Assembly (NCBI RefSeq): GCF_963676855.1 | Contig: NZ_OY781460.1 | Location: forward strand, 3,222,001 to 3,286,000 | Source: an uncultured Anaeromusa sp. | Lineage (GTDB): Bacteria > Bacillota > Negativicutes > Anaeromusales > Anaeromusaceae | Length of the DNA: 64,000 bases | Direction: 5' to 3' | In this document: piece after piece, positions 28,210 through 35,913 of the stretch | Layout of the letters: every line of letters begins with the position of its first letter | Numbering within the stretch: the stretch's first letter is position 1 | Position numbers and translations under genes: made by a program | The notes under the pieces: generated by a model | Seen by the model: the letters and a program-made list of their open reading frames with translations, nothing else | What the model was told of the DNA's origin: nothing | Database searches by the model: none

Positions 28210-28919
28210 CAAAGGCCCTCCATCCTCAGCTTCCATACCATCAGCACGGCCTCCAAAAAGATGTGCTTAGACATTTTAGATTTTCCCACTTCTCGGTCTT
28301 CAAATACAATGGGCACTTCTTTTATTTTGAAGCCTTTACAGTGCGCCCGATACGTCAGTTCAATCTGAAAAGAATAACCGTTAGAACGAACAGCGCCCAA
28401 ATCCAGCGTCTCCAAAACCTCTCGCCTAAAGCACTTGAAACCACCAGTCAAATCCTGATAAGGCAACCCTAAGAGAACCCGGGCGTACAAACTGCCGCCC
28501 CGGCTTAAAAAGCGCCGCCAAAATCCCCAGTTTTTCACCCCGCCGCCAGACACATAGCGACTTCCCAGCACCAGATCCGCTTCTTCGGCTGCCGCCAATA
28601 AATCGGGCAAATAGCGAGGATTATGCGAAAAATCGGCATCCATTTCCAAAATGCGTCGATAAGAGCGCGCCAAAGCCCAACGAAAGCCGGCAATATACGC
28701 GGTTCCCAGTCCCAGCTTGCCTGCGCGACGCAATAAAAACAGCCGTCCCTCATATTGCGGTGAGTCCGCCCACTCCGCAACCAATTGCCCAGTACCATCT
28801 GGAGAGTTATCATCGACTACCAGCACATGAATATCTGGCCGTATTTCATAGATAGCTTCCAACAAGGGCCCTAAATTTTCTTTTTCATTGTACGTCGGTA
28901 TAATAATCAGGTCGTTCAC
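28209..28919 (-). CDS. GT2 polyprenol-phosphate glycosyltransferase (Dpm1-like)
   Basis: The 236-residue soluble GT-A enzyme should load a hexose from a nucleotide sugar onto polyprenyl phosphate at the inner membrane face. It shows IIIPTYNEKENLGPLL, VVDDNSPDGTG, the DxD-type EMDADFSHNP and the Dpm1-typical GSRYVSGGGVKNWGFWRRFLSRG and TGGFKCFRREVL. It uses a GTG start that overlaps the gtrA stop by one base (TAGTG). The product sugar is unknown. Confidence 0.92.
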   Translation of the reverse strand: MNDLIIIPTYNEKENLGPLLEAIYEIRPDIHVLVVDDNSPDGTGQLVAEWADSPQYEGRLFLLRRAGKLGLGTAYIAGFRWALARSYRRILEMDADFSHNPRYLPDLLAAAEEADLVLGSRYVSGGGVKNWGFWRRFLSRGGSLYARVLLGLPYQDLTGGFKCFRREVLETLDLGAVRSNGYSFQIELTYRAHCKGFKIKEVPIVFEDREVGKSKMSKHIFLEAVLMVWKLRMEGL

Positions 28920-29314
28920 TATATTGGCAGCTCCTTCTTTTCTCGGAAAGTCAAAGTATAATTCAGGAAGAAGTTAAAAAAGCTGACTACAGCTACGGCA
29001 ACAAGCTGTGCCAGCGTCTTATCCATGCTCCAGGCGCTGACTAGATAATGCAATACCAATAAGTTCAGCCCCAAGCCTCCCAGGCTAATGCCAAAAAACT
29101 CCAGGTATTTCCGCTGCATACTCTTGTCCGCAGCCACCCCTTGAAAGGTCCAGGAAAAATTCCACCAAAAATTATTGCTTACAGCGACTAAAAAAGCGCA
29201 TACTGCAGCAGCTACGTAAAAAAAGCCTCCCCATAGGCACACCGTATAAACCAATAGATTCACAACTACGCCGGAAGCGCCTACCAGACAAAATTTGCAT
29301 AACTTAGCAAACAA
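28919..29314 (-). CDS. GtrA-like membrane protein
   Basis: A 131-residue protein with four membrane helices, typical of GtrA, the presumed flippase or partner for polyprenyl-linked sugars: FCLVGASGVVVNLLVYT, the conserved NFWWNFSWTFQ and, near the end, FFNFFLNYTLTFR. It begins with TTG at 29314 behind GGAGAGAGG (short spacing). First gene of a three-gene operon with the GT2 and GT39 genes, each overlapping the next by one base. Confidence 0.88.
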   Translation of the reverse strand: MFAKLCKFCLVGASGVVVNLLVYTVCLWGGFFYVAAAVCAFLVAVSNNFWWNFSWTFQGVAADKSMQRKYLEFFGISLGGLGLNLLVLHYLVSAWSMDKTLAQLVAVAVVSFFNFFLNYTLTFREKKELPI

Positions 29315-29428
29315 AAGCCTCTCTCCGTTCCTTTCAATACTTCCTGCATTATACCTTATTCTCCTTGTTCACTTCAACAAAAAGACAGAAACTTCCTATT
29401 CCCACCGCAAACACGGCTTATAGCCTAC

Positions 29429-29459
29429 AAAAAAGAACATGCCTGGCTTTACGCCAGGC
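29429..29459 (-). terminator. Terminator of the ADH-ydcF unit
   Basis: GCCTGGC-TTTAC-GCCAGGC (29441-29459) followed on the minus strand by ATGTTCTTTTTTG, 14 bases after the ydcF stop. Confidence 0.85.
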
Positions 29460-29473
29460 CAATACCCTGATTT

Positions 29474-30241
29474 TTAATACCAGCGCACCGCCAATAAAGC
29501 AATATATTCTTTCAAAGCCAGGCTAGTATCAGCTAGAGAATCGGCGCTAGGAGCCAGCTTACGCGGTTCAAACATCCCATGCCGATTGACCATATACCCG
29601 GCTGGATAAGGGTGCGTCGCTATGCCAATTTTTGCAAACTGTTTCACTGATCGGTCCATGTGAAAAGCAGACGTAACCAACACTGGCTGACGAAAGCCCT
29701 TTTCTTGCAGCAGTTTCTGTACAAACAGTGCATTTTCTGTTGTATTACGACTTTGGTCTTCTACTAAAATATCACTCTCCGGCACGCCTAAACTTTGCAG
29801 GATGTGTTTAGCCACAGCAGCCTCACAGCCGGTGCCTGCAAATACCTGTCCGCCTGAAAAGATAATAGGCCTCGGTTCTAAGCGATACAACTGGTAAGCC
29901 GTCAAAAGACGATTAGCCGCGTGGCCGGCCAAATGTCCTTCACCTTGGACATTTGGAGTGTCCAAGGTGGCGCCGCCTCCGAGCACCACCAGCACATCGC
30001 CTTGCGCCATCTCCACTGTAGGCTCATATCGTTCCTCTAAAGAGCGTACAAGCATCTCAGACAGCGCAGGCGTCGAAGCTGCATACAGTAAAACCGTCAG
30101 CACCAACAGCAACCCTGCCGCTGGTCGTTCTCTTTTGCGCCAAAGCCACCAACACATACCTGCAAATAAAACCAAAAAACAGCCTGGCGGCAATAAAAAT
30201 GTAGCATATACGATTTTCAGCAAATATAACATCGTGATCAA
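29474..30241 (-). CDS. YdcF/SanA-like DUF218 membrane protein
   Basis: The 255-residue protein has two N-terminal membrane helices and then a DUF218 domain: VLVVLGGGATLDT, RLLTAYQLYR, IIFSGGQVF, SRNTTENALFVQKLL and LVTSAFHMDRSV. DUF218 proteins such as ElyC/SanA act in envelope integrity and undecaprenyl-phosphate metabolism; the exact reaction is unknown. The start is TTG at 30241, overlapping the upstream ADH stop, or the ATG at 30232; no strong ribosome binding site decides. Confidence 0.8.
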   Translation of the reverse strand: MITMLYLLKIVYATFLLPPGCFLVLFAGMCWWLWRKRERPAAGLLLVLTVLLYAASTPALSEMLVRSLEERYEPTVEMAQGDVLVVLGGGATLDTPNVQGEGHLAGHAANRLLTAYQLYRLEPRPIIFSGGQVFAGTGCEAAVAKHILQSLGVPESDILVEDQSRNTTENALFVQKLLQEKGFRQPVLVTSAFHMDRSVKQFAKIGIATHPYPAGYMVNRHGMFEPRKLAPSADSLADTSLALKEYIALLAVRWY

Positions 30242-31385
30242 ATACGCTCTACGTCATCAAGACGCCCGTCGTAGATCATGTTCAAAAATTCCCTCATTTC
30301 CTCTGCGTTGATTTCCGCTGGATTCACTTGCGTCGAACCCAACAACGCCTTTACGGTAACACTTTCCAAACCGTCCTGCCATTCGCTAAGAGACAATACA
30401 TCTGCAAAAGAATGGGGAATTGCCACGGCACGGCGCAACTTCAGCAACGCCTCCGTCAAATCGGCACTTGCGCCGCCTTGGCCAACTCTTGTTCTCGCGC
30501 TTTGGCCCAGTCGTCTCGGCGATTGTAACGTAAAACATAGGGCAGCGCAATGGCGTTGATCAGACCGTGTCCCAGTCCGTAACGTCCGCCAATAGCATGC
30601 GCAATGCCATGAGACAGTCCCAGTCCGGTATTATGGAAAGCCAGTCCGGCCATGCATTGCAAATAGTGAACTTCTTCCCGCGCTTCTTCATTGCCGCCGC
30701 AAGAAGCTCCCAATTCTCTCAATAGACCGACAACCGCCTCTTTAGCCAAGCAATCGCTAAAAGGATTGCGGTTTTTATTTAAATAGCTTTCCACCGCATG
30801 CGTGACCGCATCCATGCCGGTCTCTGCCGCCACCGCCGCTGGCATAGTCAGCGTCAATTCTGGATCCAAAATAGCAATATCCGGAATAAAAGCATTACTC
30901 TTTAAGCCGATCTTGATTTCATCCTTCCTGAACGTCACTACCGCCGCCCAGGTAACTTCGCTCCCTGTACCGGAAGTAGACGGCGCCACCACCAAACGGG
31001 TCCGCTGTCTTTTTTGCGGCAGCTTGCCCTCTTTGGCCGCTGCAAAAGTAAGTTCCGGGTACTCGTAAAACAAAGTCATCACCTTGGCCGCGTCAATAGG
31101 CGAACCGCCGCCCATTGCCAGCACCAGATCCGGTTGAAACTCCCGCATCGCCCGCACGCCGGCCAGCACAGTCTCCGTGTCCGGATTGGCCGGAACTCCT
31201 TCATAAAGACAGACCTCGCACCCGGCCGAACGCAGCGCCACTTCCGCCTGTTCTAAAAAGCCGTAGCGTTTCATGGAAGAACCGCCGGTCACAATAAACG
31301 CCCGTTTAGCCTGCAGCGACCCCAATTCCTTCACGGCGCCGCGCCCCAACCATAAGCTGTCGCCGCCTAAAATGATTTGTTGCAT
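30238..31385 (-). pseudogene. Iron-containing alcohol dehydrogenase, split by a frameshift
   Basis: Two overlapping frames add up to a normal 382-residue group III alcohol dehydrogenase. The first (31385-30456, 309 residues) has the NAD site MGGGSPIDAAK and the iron ligands in MDAVTHAVES and GLSHGIAHAIGGRYGLGHG. It stops in TGA shortly after AKAREQELAKAAQ. The second (30459-30238) carries the missing C terminus TEALLKLRRAVAIPHSF. One extra base in the GGCGGCG stretch near 30467-30475 would restore a single frame. The alternatives are sequencing error, true mutation or, less likely, translational coupling through the TTGA overlap. AAGGAGG precedes the ATG. It would interconvert an aldehyde/ketone and alcohol. 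Confidence 0.8.
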
Positions 31386-31398
31386 ATTGCCTACCTCC

Positions 31399-32184
31399 TT
31401 AACCTAACACCTTATCATCATACCCATAACGTCTGCGATCCCGAAAATACACAGGCTGCAAGCCGGCAAATTCCGCCATAGCCAGCCCTTTGCGCAACCA
31501 GCGCCCCACATCTTCCGGTTTGTGCGCATCAGAGCCAATCGTCACAAAGCGACCGCCTAAAGCGGCAAAGCGCTCATAAATAGGCAGCAACTGCCGCAAC
31601 CGCAGCGGTGACTCCAAGCGCCGCGTATTGATTTCCAGTGCCGTTTCACGTCCAGCAACAACTAGAAGAATCGCATCAATCAGCTCCATATATTCGCCGT
31701 AATATATTTCTGTATCCTCATACCGCGCATAGCGGGCAATATAGTCAATATGCCCCAATGTATCAATGAAATCATATTCTTCTACGCATTGCAGCATCGA
31801 CTCAAAGTAACGGCAGTAAACATCCCGTTTGCTGCGTCCCTTATAAAACGCAGCATCATAAATATCCATGCCCTCCACGACATGAATCGAACCGATAACT
31901 TGATCAAACGCATAGCTTTCAAGCAACGTCCGGTTGGCTTCCTTGCACTCGGCGCGCATGCCGATTTCCACTCCCAGCAGCAGTTTCTCGCTGCGATAAG
32001 GCGCATAAGCTGCCAAATACTCTTGCGGATCAAAAAGAAATGCTCCCGTCTGGGGATAGTCATAATCCATATGTTCCGTAATAATCAGGCCGATTTCCTT
32101 GCCCGCCGCAACCTCCATCGCTTCATCTAAGGTCATGCGTGAATCCGTAGAAAATACGGTATGACAGTGACTGTCAAAAACCAT
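31399..32184 (-). CDS. PHP-domain phosphatase (HisJ-type histidinol-phosphatase family)
   Basis: The 261-residue protein has the PHP metal-binding motifs: FDSHCHTVFSTDS at the N terminus, ITEHMDYDYP, GVEIGM, a central GSIHVVEGMDIY, LGHIDYIARYARY and the terminal TIGSDAHKPEDVGRW. HisJ-type enzymes dephosphorylate histidinol phosphate, but many PHP phosphatases have other substrates and no his genes are nearby. AAGGAGG precedes the ATG. It lies 13 bases upstream of the frameshifted alcohol dehydrogenase. Confidence 0.85.
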   Translation of the reverse strand: MVFDSHCHTVFSTDSRMTLDEAMEVAAGKEIGLIITEHMDYDYPQTGAFLFDPQEYLAAYAPYRSEKLLLGVEIGMRAECKEANRTLLESYAFDQVIGSIHVVEGMDIYDAAFYKGRSKRDVYCRYFESMLQCVEEYDFIDTLGHIDYIARYARYEDTEIYYGEYMELIDAILLVVAGRETALEINTRRLESPLRLRQLLPIYERFAALGGRFVTIGSDAHKPEDVGRWLRKGLAMAEFAGLQPVYFRDRRRYGYDDKVLG

Positions 32185-32280
32185 GTGCCCCTCCTTGTTT
32201 TCGCTATCTTCTCCTGCTTTTTACAGTTTCCCCTTGCAGCAACAATTTCCAGCTCCCAACGCTTGCCAAAAGCCAGCCTC

Positions 32281-32658
32281 TTAAAACAGGGATCCTTGCA
32301 TAAATTCTACCCGTTCTCCATCAGGCCCTAAAAAGAAAAAGTTTTGCAACGTTTTCCCTAAGGAAGCCGGCTGTTCCGTCAACGGCCTAATGCCAAGAGA
32401 ACGCAAGCGCTCCATTTCCATCGCCACATCAGGCACCCAAAACGCCAAATGATCCACTACGCCATCCTGGCGTTCCGCCGTCGCCTGCTGCAAACGCTGC
32501 ACCAATTCGATTGTCTGCCCCCCCACATTAAGAAAAATCAGCTTAATCCGCGCGTCTTGATATGTATTTTCCACTTCACAGCGAAGTACTCGCTGATAAA
32601 AGGCCTGTGAAACATCTGCATTCTTTACCACAAGGCCGACATGCGCCAGTTTATACAT
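32281..32658 (-). CDS. VOC/glyoxalase family protein
   Basis: A 125-residue protein of the vicinal-oxygen-chelate fold with two beta-alpha-beta-beta-beta modules. The metal ligands appear present: LAHVGLVVKNAD (His near residue 5), QTIELVQR, VDHLAFWVPD and GERVEFMQGSLF. Relatives include lactoylglutathione lyase and methylmalonyl-CoA epimerase; the short length and HVGLVV start resemble both, so I do not assign a substrate. GAAAGGGG precedes the ATG. Confidence 0.75.
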   Translation of the reverse strand: MYKLAHVGLVVKNADVSQAFYQRVLRCEVENTYQDARIKLIFLNVGGQTIELVQRLQQATAERQDGVVDHLAFWVPDVAMEMERLRSLGIRPLTEQPASLGKTLQNFFFLGPDGERVEFMQGSLF

Positions 32659-32762
32659 GCTGCCACCCCTTTCGAAATCCCCACTCTCTTGGTAACAATA
32701 TTATTTTATCATAATCCCAGCTTCAGAACCGACGTTTTACGCAAATCAAAAAAGAAAGCCGC

Positions 32763-32794
32763 AAAAAAACAGGCGGAGTTATTACTCACGCCTG
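32763..32794 (-). terminator. Terminator of fabH
   Basis: CAGGCG / CGCCTG stem (32770-32775 with 32789-32794) and a T7 run on the minus strand, 10 bases after the fabH stop. Confidence 0.75.
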
Positions 32795-32804
32795 CTTTCA
32801 CTAA

Positions 32805-33774
32805 TCAATATTCTAAAATAGCCGCGCCCCAAACCAAACCGCCGCCAAAAGCCGTTAAAAGTACTTTTTGACCACGTTTGATTTTGCCTTCTTTAATCGC
32901 CAAATCAAAGGCCAGCGGAATGGTAGCCGCCGAATTATTTCCATACTCACGAACCGTGCACACAACCTTGTCCATCGGCAGCGACAAATGTCTGGCAACC
33001 GCATCAATGATGCGCTGATTGGCCTGATGAGGCACCACCCAATCGATATCGTCAATCGTCAGATTAGTAGCCGCCAAGGCTTCTTTTACCGCCTGAGTCA
33101 TGGCGTTGACCGCCAATTTGAAAATTTTATTTCCATCCATGGCCATCTTATTTTTGCCGGCCGGTTCGCGGCTGCCGCCTCCGGGAATGTAGAGCAGGTC
33201 AGCGTATTGACCATCAGCACGCAACAAGGTATGCAATATTCCTGCGCCGTCTTTTTCCTCGCCCAAGGAAAGAACCGCCGCACCAGCACCGTCGGAAAAC
33301 AAAATACAGGTGCCACGGTCTTCATAATCAGTAAACCGAGACAGCGCTTCCGCGCCTATTACCAATATGTTTTTATGGGTGCCGCAACGTATATACTGTT
33401 CTGCAACCTGCAAAGCCGTCAAAAACCCCACACAAGTCGCGCTGACATCAAACGCCCCCGTACGCGGCCAAACAACCCAGTTGATGATGCAAAAGGCAGG
33501 CTACAGCCGGAAACGGATAATCGCCGCTTACGGTGGCAACCAAAATCAGATCCAGTTCCTGTGCCGTCATGCCAGCGTCTTCCAACGCCGCCCGAGCGGC
33601 CGCCAAAGCCAAGTCGGATGTAGCCTCTTCCGGAGCGGCGATACGCCGTTCGGAAATGCCGGTACGCGAAAGTATCCACTCATCGGTTGTATCGACCATA
33701 CGAGTCAAGTCTTCATTCGTTAAGCGCCTTTGAGGCACGTAATGCCCAGTTCCCCGGATCACCACTCGTTGCAT
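32805..33774 (-). pseudogene. fabH: 3-oxoacyl-ACP synthase III, frameshifted
   Basis: FabH condenses acetyl-CoA with malonyl-ACP to start fatty acid synthesis. The N-terminal part (33774-33448: GTGHYVPQRRLTNEDL, WILSRTGISERRI) runs out of frame at a G5 run (complement of 33455-33459). Removing one G gives a continuous protein, AAYGAFDVSATCVGF, with the catalytic Cys, and then the C-terminal part with VPHQANQRIIDA (His) and YGNNSAAT (Asn). The total is of normal length (about 322 residues). A homopolymer indel suggests a sequencing error or recent mutation rather than decay, since all other active-site residues are intact. AAAGGAG precedes the ATG. No other fab genes are near. Confidence 0.85.
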
Positions 33775-33846
33775 GATTACACTCCTTTATTCCTACCACG
33801 ATGAAGCATCCAGGCAAATAATCATCTACCGGAGACGCCTTCTTTT

Positions 33847-33870
33847 AGACCTGGTTTTAGAACCAGGTCT
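33847..33870. repeat. 24-base inverted repeat upstream of fabH
   Basis: AGACCTGGTT-TTAG-AACCAGGTCT, perfect 10-bp arms, lies 73 bases before the fabH start and 68 bases after the SGNH hydrolase stop. On the minus strand no T-run follows; on the plus strand TTATTTATTA follows. It may be the SGNH gene's terminator or an operator for fabH. Confidence 0.6.
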
Positions 33871-33938
33871 TTATTTATTATCCGGCACATCCGCCATTTT
33901 GTAAAGCTTTTTCTCATCTTACACTATCGTAATTTCGT

Positions 33939-35234
33939 TTAGCGCGTAACCCGCACCCAATTTCGCTCAATGATTTGCGCCATGAGTTCTTTACCTTCTA
34001 ATCCAGGATGCAGTCCATCGATGGCTAGGCGATTTTGCATCACGCCCTTAGAGTCGATAAAATGAGGCTCTAAGTCAATATAGTATGGCTGCCTTCGAAT
34101 AAATTGATTGACTTTGGTAAACGCGCTGCGCCAGCTTTCTGCCGTCGGCTCGTCAAACACCCTCTCAATGGCCGCCGGATTAATTGAAGGTAAAGTAAGG
34201 AAAATAGGTCGGATACCATTAGCACGGCATTTCTCGCCAATTTCTGTTAGTTCTTGGATAACTTGCTCTGCCGGTACTCCGCCGCGCAGACTGTTAGTGC
34301 CTCCCAAAATCAAGAGATACTTGGGGTTATATGGCAATACGTCTGCGTCAAAACGAGCCAACATGCTTTCTGTGGTATCGCCACTGCGCCCCAGGTTCAC
34401 ATGCGAAAAGTGGAGATACGTTTGAAAATCGTATTCTTTATCAGCCGGTGAAAAAGAAACCGAACCGCCGCCATGGACGATACTATCTCCAAAAGAAGCC
34501 GAATACCAGCCATCATTGGCAGGATCCACCGTAAAACGACCAGCCTCCGACCATACGCCTACGGGGCCTCCTTGCTCGTCCAAGCCGCGTACTCGCCAGT
34601 AATACACTCCTGGCTTGCTGCGCGGCAACTCATCATAGCAATCAATAACAGCTCCTACTCGTTGGCTCCAAATACGATACTTCGACGCTTCCGTTCCGGT
34701 CGGATTTTCTGGCTCCGCCGCTAAAAGCTCCACTTCGTAACCGACAGCGCCAGGAATCACTACCCAGGTATAAACCGGATACAGCAACGAAGCCATGCCG
34801 CCGCCATTAAAGTCTGCATTTAAAACAGGCCGCAGCAGGCTTTTCTTTTTAGGGTTTACCTGCAGCAGTTCACTCTGCGAAAAGCGACTGATGGGCTGCC
34901 CGTCCAAATCCAAAGCCCTCACCCGCCAATAGAAAGTTTGCTCTTCTTCCAACAGAGAAAAATCAGCCTGATACGCAGCCTGAAAAACCTGCTTGGTCTT
35001 TAAAAGCGGCCCGAACTCCGCCGGAGCCTCTTCCGGCGAGCGAGTCCAGATTTCCAATTCATATTGTATAGCATCCGCAATTGGCGTCCAGCGCAGCAAT
35101 GGCTGGGCCACCGCTTCACGCTGCTCCTCCGACGCCAAGCTCTGCGGTCTCGGTAACGCAGGCTCGCCAAAAAGAGAAGCCGACGCAAACAAAAACAGCA
35201 AGCAACATACAACGATTTTCCCTGTGCGGTACAT
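33939..35234 (-). CDS. Exported SGNH/GDSL hydrolase with N-terminal beta-sandwich modules
   Basis: The 431-residue protein has a Sec signal (MYRTGKIVVCCLLFLFASASLFG) and two fibronectin-III-like modules (about 40-125 and 135-235, each with the repeat WRVRALD / WRVRGLDEQGG). A C-terminal SGNH esterase domain follows: block I SFGDSIVHGGG (Ser), block II NLGRSGDTT, block III LGGTNSLRG and block V DGLHPGLEG (Asp/His). It should deacylate an extracellular carbohydrate or lipid. Its role may parallel that of the exported deacetylase-like lipoprotein at 131-2449. GAGGAGG precedes the ATG. Confidence 0.88.
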   Translation of the reverse strand: MYRTGKIVVCCLLFLFASASLFGEPALPRPQSLASEEQREAVAQPLLRWTPIADAIQYELEIWTRSPEEAPAEFGPLLKTKQVFQAAYQADFSLLEEEQTFYWRVRALDLDGQPISRFSQSELLQVNPKKKSLLRPVLNADFNGGGMASLLYPVYTWVVIPGAVGYEVELLAAEPENPTGTEASKYRIWSQRVGAVIDCYDELPRSKPGVYYWRVRGLDEQGGPVGVWSEAGRFTVDPANDGWYSASFGDSIVHGGGSVSFSPADKEYDFQTYLHFSHVNLGRSGDTTESMLARFDADVLPYNPKYLLILGGTNSLRGGVPAEQVIQELTEIGEKCRANGIRPIFLTLPSINPAAIERVFDEPTAESWRSAFTKVNQFIRRQPYYIDLEPHFIDSKGVMQNRLAIDGLHPGLEGKELMAQIIERNWVRVTR

Positions 35235-35341
35235 GCTGGTCGCCTCCTCGTCTTACAGATGTACTTCTCATAGTAGAATCTGCAGCTTCATTGTAGTAAA
35301 TTGTACCATATATAGTCTCATTTTGCACCTTTCCTAACGAC

Positions 35342-35380
35342 AAGGAAGCAGTCCGGCGCCTTGCGCCAGACTGCTTCCTT
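35342..35380 (-). terminator. Long hairpin after the 35390-35860 gene
   Basis: An 18-bp stem (35342-35359 with 35363-35380). The single mismatch is C.A on the plus strand but G.U on the minus strand, pointing to minus-strand use as the terminator of the activase unit, although the T-run (35385-35391) is on the plus side. Confidence 0.65.
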
Positions 35381-35389
35381 GCAGCTTTT

Positions 35390-35860
35390 TTATTGCTCGT
35401 TGCCATCCCTAGCCGTCTTCATTACTTCTAGACGTTCCAAGCCATGTTGAGCAAACTCCTCATCATAGCGCACCTGCATTTCCGACTCTGTCTGGTAGCG
35501 CTCCTCCAAATTCATTTGTTTGATACGTTCCTCGCCATAAAGGCGGATAAAATCTCTTCGTCCCAAGCGGTGCACCAACTCTGCCCAGAAAGTATAGTTT
35601 TCAAAACGTTCAATTTCTTGCATCGGACGACCTTCTTCGCCCCAACGACGAGCCAGATAATACTCGCCGGTTTGATCGTCGCGCCCAACCGCTTCTTCAA
35701 GGCTAAAATCCTTAGCAGCCTCCAATACTTTCTGCATAAGTAAACGGTACTCTTCTGTAGATTCTTCCTTTTCTTCAGTATGTGCATGAAGCACCCAGTC
35801 CGCCATATACAGCATTTCCAATAAGGCCGTGTATTCTTTCTTGCTAAAATTCAATTTCAT
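35390..35860 (-). CDS. Hypothetical acidic protein next to the activase
   Basis: I do not recognise a family in this 156-residue soluble protein. It is charged and helical, opening MKLNFSKKEYTALLEMLYMADWVL, with an acidic C-terminal half (YQTESEMQVRYDEEFAQHGLERLE). The ATG at 35860 has AAGGA eight bases upstream; a TTG two codons earlier is possible. It is 53 bases downstream of the dehydratase activase on the same strand, so it is probably co-transcribed, but nothing shows a functional link. Confidence 0.65.
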   Translation of the reverse strand: MKLNFSKKEYTALLEMLYMADWVLHAHTEEKEESTEEYRLLMQKVLEAAKDFSLEEAVGRDDQTGEYYLARRWGEEGRPMQEIERFENYTFWAELVHRLGRRDFIRLYGEERIKQMNLEERYQTESEMQVRYDEEFAQHGLERLEVMKTARDGNEQ

Positions 35861-35913
35861 CGTCAATTCCTTCTTTCCCAGCTACTTCTTCCTTGTGTCA
35901 AAGAGAACTTGCT

